A stretch of 64,000 nucleotides of DNA, taken from NCBI GenBank assembly GCA_961205875.1, contig OY540820.1, forward strand, positions 5,704,001-5,768,000, read 5' to 3'. Position 1 is the stretch's first letter. The number at the start of each line of letters is the position of its first letter. This document shows, piece by piece, positions 59,322 to 64,000 of the stretch. Source of the DNA: Sialis fuliginosa (lineage: Eukaryota > Arthropoda > Insecta > Megaloptera > Sialidae). The notes below the pieces were generated by a model. It searched no databases. It had not been told where the DNA came from and saw only the letters and a list, made by a program, of their open reading frames with translations. The position numbers and the translations under genes are program-made.

Positions 59322-60185
59322 TGTTTTTCAAACCGCAGATTAATTTAGTCTATAAATTATATTTTAAAATATACGTGGCTTGAAAATTAATAATAAAATA
59401 TGAATCACTTACATTTAGTTACATATAATTGGGTATAAGGTAAAAATAATTGATATTTTAGAACCCCTAATTGAGAAAAAATACATTGATTGGTTTTAAT
59501 TATTGAAATTGAATCATAAAGCCAACTTGATTCTTAAAGATAAAAAATAAAGGAATACTTTTTTGTTAACAATGAATTAATAAAAAGCTATCTCATAAAA
59601 ACCTCAGCTAATTGAAAATAATGTTATATATTTTTAACTATGCCGTTTAAATATTTTACGATCAAAACTTTTTATTGACCAAAATTAAATTTTGACGCAA
59701 AATTAAATGTTAATTGCATATTCAACTTAAAATTTATTTAAATGATTTTTTTAACATTGTGGTTATTTTAATGATAAAATTAGTAGTACAAATATATTAT
59801 ATTTATATTTTTTTATATTTTGCGTCGATAGTTTAGAAAATAGAGGGGGGACACTCTGATAACGACTTTTAAAGCAAATATCTCGTGACTGAAGAAACCC
59901 CACTCAATGAGTAAGTGAAAAAAGTATTCTTTTCAGTCTATGGGGAGGGGGGGATCCAAAAAATTATTTTTTCAAAAATCTCATCATTTCTGAAAGCAAT
60001 TGTTTTAAATATTGGACCTTATTATCCATTCCCCATCAATTCGAAAAAAAAAAAATTAAAATGGCAGAATTATTACAGAGATCTGCAACTGCGATGGAAG
60101 ATTCATTGGTGATATCGACCACATCTTCCTTAAATGTAAAAAGTATAAAAAACAAATAGAGGAGTTTTAACTCCAACTTAAAAAA

Positions 60186-60415
60186 ATAAATATAGAACCT
60201 CATTCTCAGACGGACACACGGACGGACAGACGAACACACGGGCAAACGGACGGACACACGGACGGACGGACAGACAGACAGACACGGAACGAAAAGTGTT
60301 TGCGTTGACGTGAAACGGATGAATCAATTTAAAATTTTGAAATCGGAGAACATTTTTTTTGTCTCAATCTGAAACGATCACATAGCTTCTCGTATCTTCG
60401 ATATTGCGAGGAATC
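60186..60415 (-). mobile_element. Family B repeat, terminal fragment
   Basis: Reversed terminal part: a GGACGGACACACGG microsatellite run, then GAAATCGGAGAACATTTTTT and GATATTGCGAGGAATCAA. Confidence 0.65.
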
Positions 60416-60698
60416 AAAACCATGTTAATATGATGAAGATAACGTATAAACGTTCTATAATCCCCCACCGCCCGCTAGGCAGTGCAGTTATGGAATTAAA
60501 AAATCAACCGGTTCGATGCACTAGCAACTATTTTATTTGTAAAATAAAGAATGAAGAAAAGTCAGTTGACGGGGCAGCATTTGTATTTACATTAATTATA
60601 TCGGATATTTAATTCAATTTATATAATTTAGAGATGAAAAAAAATTTATTGTACACCCAAAACAAGCTTTGAAGTGTGTATTACTTTCGTATTATTTT

Positions 60699-61412
60699 GA
60701 TTCCTCGCTATATCGAAGATATGAGAAGTTTTGTGATCGTTTTAGAATGAGACAAAAATTTAAAATTAAAAATTTTAAATTGATCTTTCCGTTTCACGTC
60801 AAGACAAAAACTTTTCGTTCCGTGTCTGTCTGTCTGTCCCCTGACCCCTTGTCACACGCATAACTCATGAACCACTGAACCGATATTGTTGAAACTTGGT
60901 CGGATGGTTGGGTCTGGCTTGAGAACGGTCCCATTTAAAAATCATCTAAATCGTGTGTAAGGGGGAGGGGTTACACCCCAAAATATTAATTTTTTCAAGA
61001 TATCTCAAGAACGACACGTTACGTGAAAATTTTATAGAATATTTTTTGTAGAGCATTAAATTTCCTATAATATGGGTCTACAATGTTTGTTGTAAGATAT
61101 TCCCTACAAAGATTTATCTCAATTTATTTTAAAAATTCGTGTTTTATTTTTCTAAAATTGATATTTGCTTGGATATATTAAATGTCATTTTGACGTTTTC
61201 ATAAATTTAGATTTAGATTGAAATTGTCAAAAAATTAAAAATATACAAAAAACTATTCAGGTGCGTTTTAAGAAAAATTTCGAACTAATATTTTTTAGTA
61301 AAATTGTATAAAAATAAAACGGTTAACAAATTCCAGGCAATTTATCATTATCGGTTTTTATTTAAATTGTTCAATAATTAACTACCTTTGGTGAATTTAG
61401 CACGAGGAAGCA
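60699..61412 (+). mobile_element. Family B repeat, near complete
   Basis: Forward copy from TGATTCCTCGCTATATCG to GAGGAAGCACTG, about 714 bases. Together with the reversed copy ending at 62117 it makes a large imperfect inverted repeat. Confidence 0.7.
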
Positions 61413-61693
61413 CTGTGCATTTACTTGGCAGATGTTTTTACTGTGAGTATAAATTTTAAAATGTTAGATAATTTATTTTTGTATATCGATATGAAGTTAA
61501 TAAATCAGAAGTTTTGACACATGCTATGTTAAGAATTCGTAATTTAAACGCAATATGGATCAAATAAATAATTTTTATATTAATTATGGTCATGTGAAAA
61601 CAACATTAAGGTGTGGTCTATATTTGAGATTTGTATTTGGTGATGTGAATTCAATCATTGTATGTATTATATAAAAAAAAAAAACTATTTTGA

Positions 61694-62117
61694 GTTATTT
61701 TGGAAATTTTATAGTTATATTATAGGAAAAATGCTTTACAAAAAATATTCTATTTAATTATCACGTAACATGTGTCGTTCTTGAGATATCTTGAAGAAAT
61801 AAATATTTAGGGGTGTCACCCCTCCCACTTACACACGATTTTGATGATTTTAAAATGGGACCGTCCTCAAGCCAGACCCAACCATCCGACCAAGGTTCAA
61901 CAATATCGATTTAGTGGTCCATGATTTATGCGTGTAACAAGGATTCAAGGGACAGACGGACGGACACACGGACAGACAGACAGGCACGGAACGAAAAGTT
62001 TTTGTCTTGACGTGAAACGGAAAGATCAATTTAAAATTTTGAAATCGGAGAACATTTTTTTGATCTCAATCTGCAACGCACAAAGCTTCTCGTATCTTCG
62101 ATATTGCGAGGAAGCAA
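61694..62117 (-). mobile_element. Family B repeat, partial
   Basis: Reversed copy with the GGACGGACACACGG run and the TTGCGAGGAAGCAA terminus; the inner part past TATTATAGGAAA is missing. Confidence 0.65.
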
Positions 62118-62573
62118 TATTAGAATTTATTATTAACTATTGTTGTCAATAAACAAAAACATTTTTGTTACATTATTGCGAAAATGACTTAACATTTTAA
62201 AGAATACAATTAAAATGTTTATATGGATATTTTAGCAAGATTTATTTTAAGTGTTAAGACTACCTGCTGTTTTGCTAATGTGCCATTTATTAATCTAATA
62301 ACTAAAAAGGTGACCCCTGCAGTAAAGATTACATTCTCGACAAGTCTATTATTGCTAGCTCATTCAGCTTAGACAACTGTTTTTTTTTCTATCTTGAATA
62401 AGATTATGATACAAATTATACTTTATATTAACAGTAATCTTGTTCTCTTTGATGTTATTTTGGATTTTAGACCTTAATTGCAAATCGATTAAATTATTTT
62501 TTTAATATGAAAAATATAAATGTTATTGGAATTTTTAAAAGACGTTTGTTATTATTCTTATAAAAAATAAATA

Positions 62574-62917
62574 AGATACTGGCACCAGTTATGGCCGCTA
62601 TAAGAGCAAGGTTTACTATTTTTGTGGTTGACGGGCTTCTTTTTGTAATTTTCATGAACTCATGTTACTAATAAAACAAGTAACTTTTTATTTAATCAAT
62701 TTATTATATACCAAAGTTCGCAAATATAGTTTGTTTTTTAAATTATAGCCTTTTATTTTGTTTATGTTTTTTCTCCAGTAATGGATAAAGTAAAACTAGT
62801 AATGAGCACGCAGTGATGGACACTTGCTAATGATAAGTACTACGACACAAAATATATAAAAGAAAGAATCGTCTTTGAAACAATGTAAAGCAGTTGTTAT
62901 GATAATATAATAATTAA
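62574..62917 (+). mobile_element. Family A element, 3'-truncated
   Basis: Forward copy starting AGATACTGGCACCAGT after TA; it breaks off in the middle of the family near ATAATAATTAAGG. Confidence 0.8.
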
Positions 62918-62965
62918 GGTAGAAAATTGGGCACAGGGTAAAAATTAAATTGATATATTTGAATG

Positions 62966-63258
62966 CAGTGGCGTAGATAGGTTTTTGCGATGGGGGGGGG
63001 GGATATGACTAGGTTGGGGGCCTTGAGGCAAGAGGTGGCTGATAAGCCCCCAAAATATGTAAAATAAAATAAAAATTATTATGATAATTTAAAAATGAAT
63101 GACCTTTTTTTTACTCTTGATTTACTCAATTTTTCCTATATTTCTATTTGCTTTTACTATTTTGTTCATACTAGAAAAGTTTGAAACAATATCTTGAATT
63201 GACTCATGGGGGGGGGGGGTGATTGATCACCTTCATAACCCCCCTATCTACGCCACTG
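62966..63258. mobile_element. hAT-type MITE with G-tracts
   Basis: A 293-base element with inverted ends CAGTGGCGTAGATAGG, flanked by TTTGAATG and TTTGGATG (7 of 8). Runs of 10-11 G lie at both ends. Confidence 0.8.
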
Positions 63259-63269
63259 TTTGGATGGAA

Positions 63270-64000
63270 AAAAATCTGCTGAATACGATTTTGCACTAAA
63301 AATATTGGGCTCTGTATGGTCTAAATATATCCCTACACTCAAAATCTAAAACACGTATTAAATAGCTTACTTTAAGTCCCACAACTTTTGTATTTTACAT
63401 TTTAGAAAATTATTATTGTGTTTATTAATAATTCAAAAGTACTATGTTGTCAGTTTTTATAAAATCACCGAGTATATAAAAACACGGTCTATTTAGTACC
63501 TACTTATTTTTTCATCTATTCTAAAATTACAAAACACATTTCAGTGAAATATCAGATGAGTCACTTAACAGCAGATTAAAAAAATCTGAATCGAATCAAT
63601 TATAGGCAGTTTTTAGTTTTTACAACTATGATTCATAAGAATAAAATACTAGATCACACAATGTAGTTGTAAATCTTTATTACTGATTTCTAACAATATT
63701 TTATTAATTTTTATTTTGATTACATACACACATACCTAACATATATAAAATATAAATGCATGTGTTTGTTTAAATTCAATATCAATTTTATTATCAAAAT
63801 AATTGTATTATGTTTTTTTAATAAGTATTTAATTTTATTTAATACAAAAGATTTGATTATATTGTATTTTTTCACTTAACTCAATTAGTTAGTTCTAACA
63901 ATAACGTAGATTAAATTTATTTTTACTTATGGTTAGTTACGTTGAAATTAATTTATTTTTATTTTTAAATTACTTATTTGCAGACAAAATAGCGGATTGT
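63270..64000. other. Nothing recognised at the right edge
   Basis: AT-rich sequence with no ORF, repeat family or RNA gene that I can support. Confidence 0.35.

Noticed and set aside
60036-60257. Minus-strand frame starting MSVRLPVCSSVRPCVR
   Set aside because: It is a reading of the GGACGGACACACGG microsatellite of family B.

Overview
The window reads as AT-rich nuclear DNA of an arthropod, very probably an insect. The grounds are spliced genes with GT-AG introns, a large secreted protein built of peritrophin-A (CBM14) chitin-binding domains, and a dense load of small nested DNA transposons, plus LINE and Penelope-like remnants. The order of insect cannot be fixed from this sequence. No prokaryotic, organellar or viral gene block was seen.

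Three genes are supported, all on the minus strand. (1) At 1186-2926 lie the first coding exon and second exon of an unrecognised, acidic, low-complexity protein whose remaining exons lie beyond the left edge. (2) At 14834-16843 is a complete two-exon gene for a type II membrane protein of 421 residues. It resembles the alpha-1,4-glycosyltransferase (A4GALT / Gly_transf_sug) family but lacks the DXD motif. (3) At 20339-34483 is a three-exon gene for a secreted protein of about 2,245 residues with 12 CBM14-type domains separated by SQG/SNQ/PTS repeat tracts. Its signal peptide sits on a separate exon 7.3 kb upstream. In genes 2 and 3 the exons were joined because donor, acceptor, reading phase and protein logic (membrane anchor, signal peptide) all agree.

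The rest is mostly mobile DNA. One 0.56-0.58 kb terminal-inverted-repeat family (here 'family A', TIR AGGTACTGGCACCAGT, apparently with TA duplications) occurs about 14 times. Around it are hAT-type elements with 8-bp duplications (7509-8050, 6158-6671, 16428-16641, 32780-33291, 53037-53826, 58041-58501, 62966-63258, 8437-8811), two Harbinger-like MITEs with TAA/TTA duplications, pogo/mariner-like MITEs with TA duplications, and several elements with long inverted arms. A Penelope-like retroelement at 35499-37194 is internally rearranged and bounded by apparently identical 324-bp inverted repeats. Each repeat carries a hammerhead-ribozyme-like core. A second hammerhead-like core sits in a 196-bp insertion at 52051-52246 flanked by a perfect 14-bp duplication.

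Right of 34.5 kb no complete gene was recognised. A GC-rich stretch at about 54310-54560 with TATA-like and CRE-like motifs on the minus strand is the best candidate promoter there. It could serve the chitin-binding gene through a non-coding first exon, but that is conjecture.
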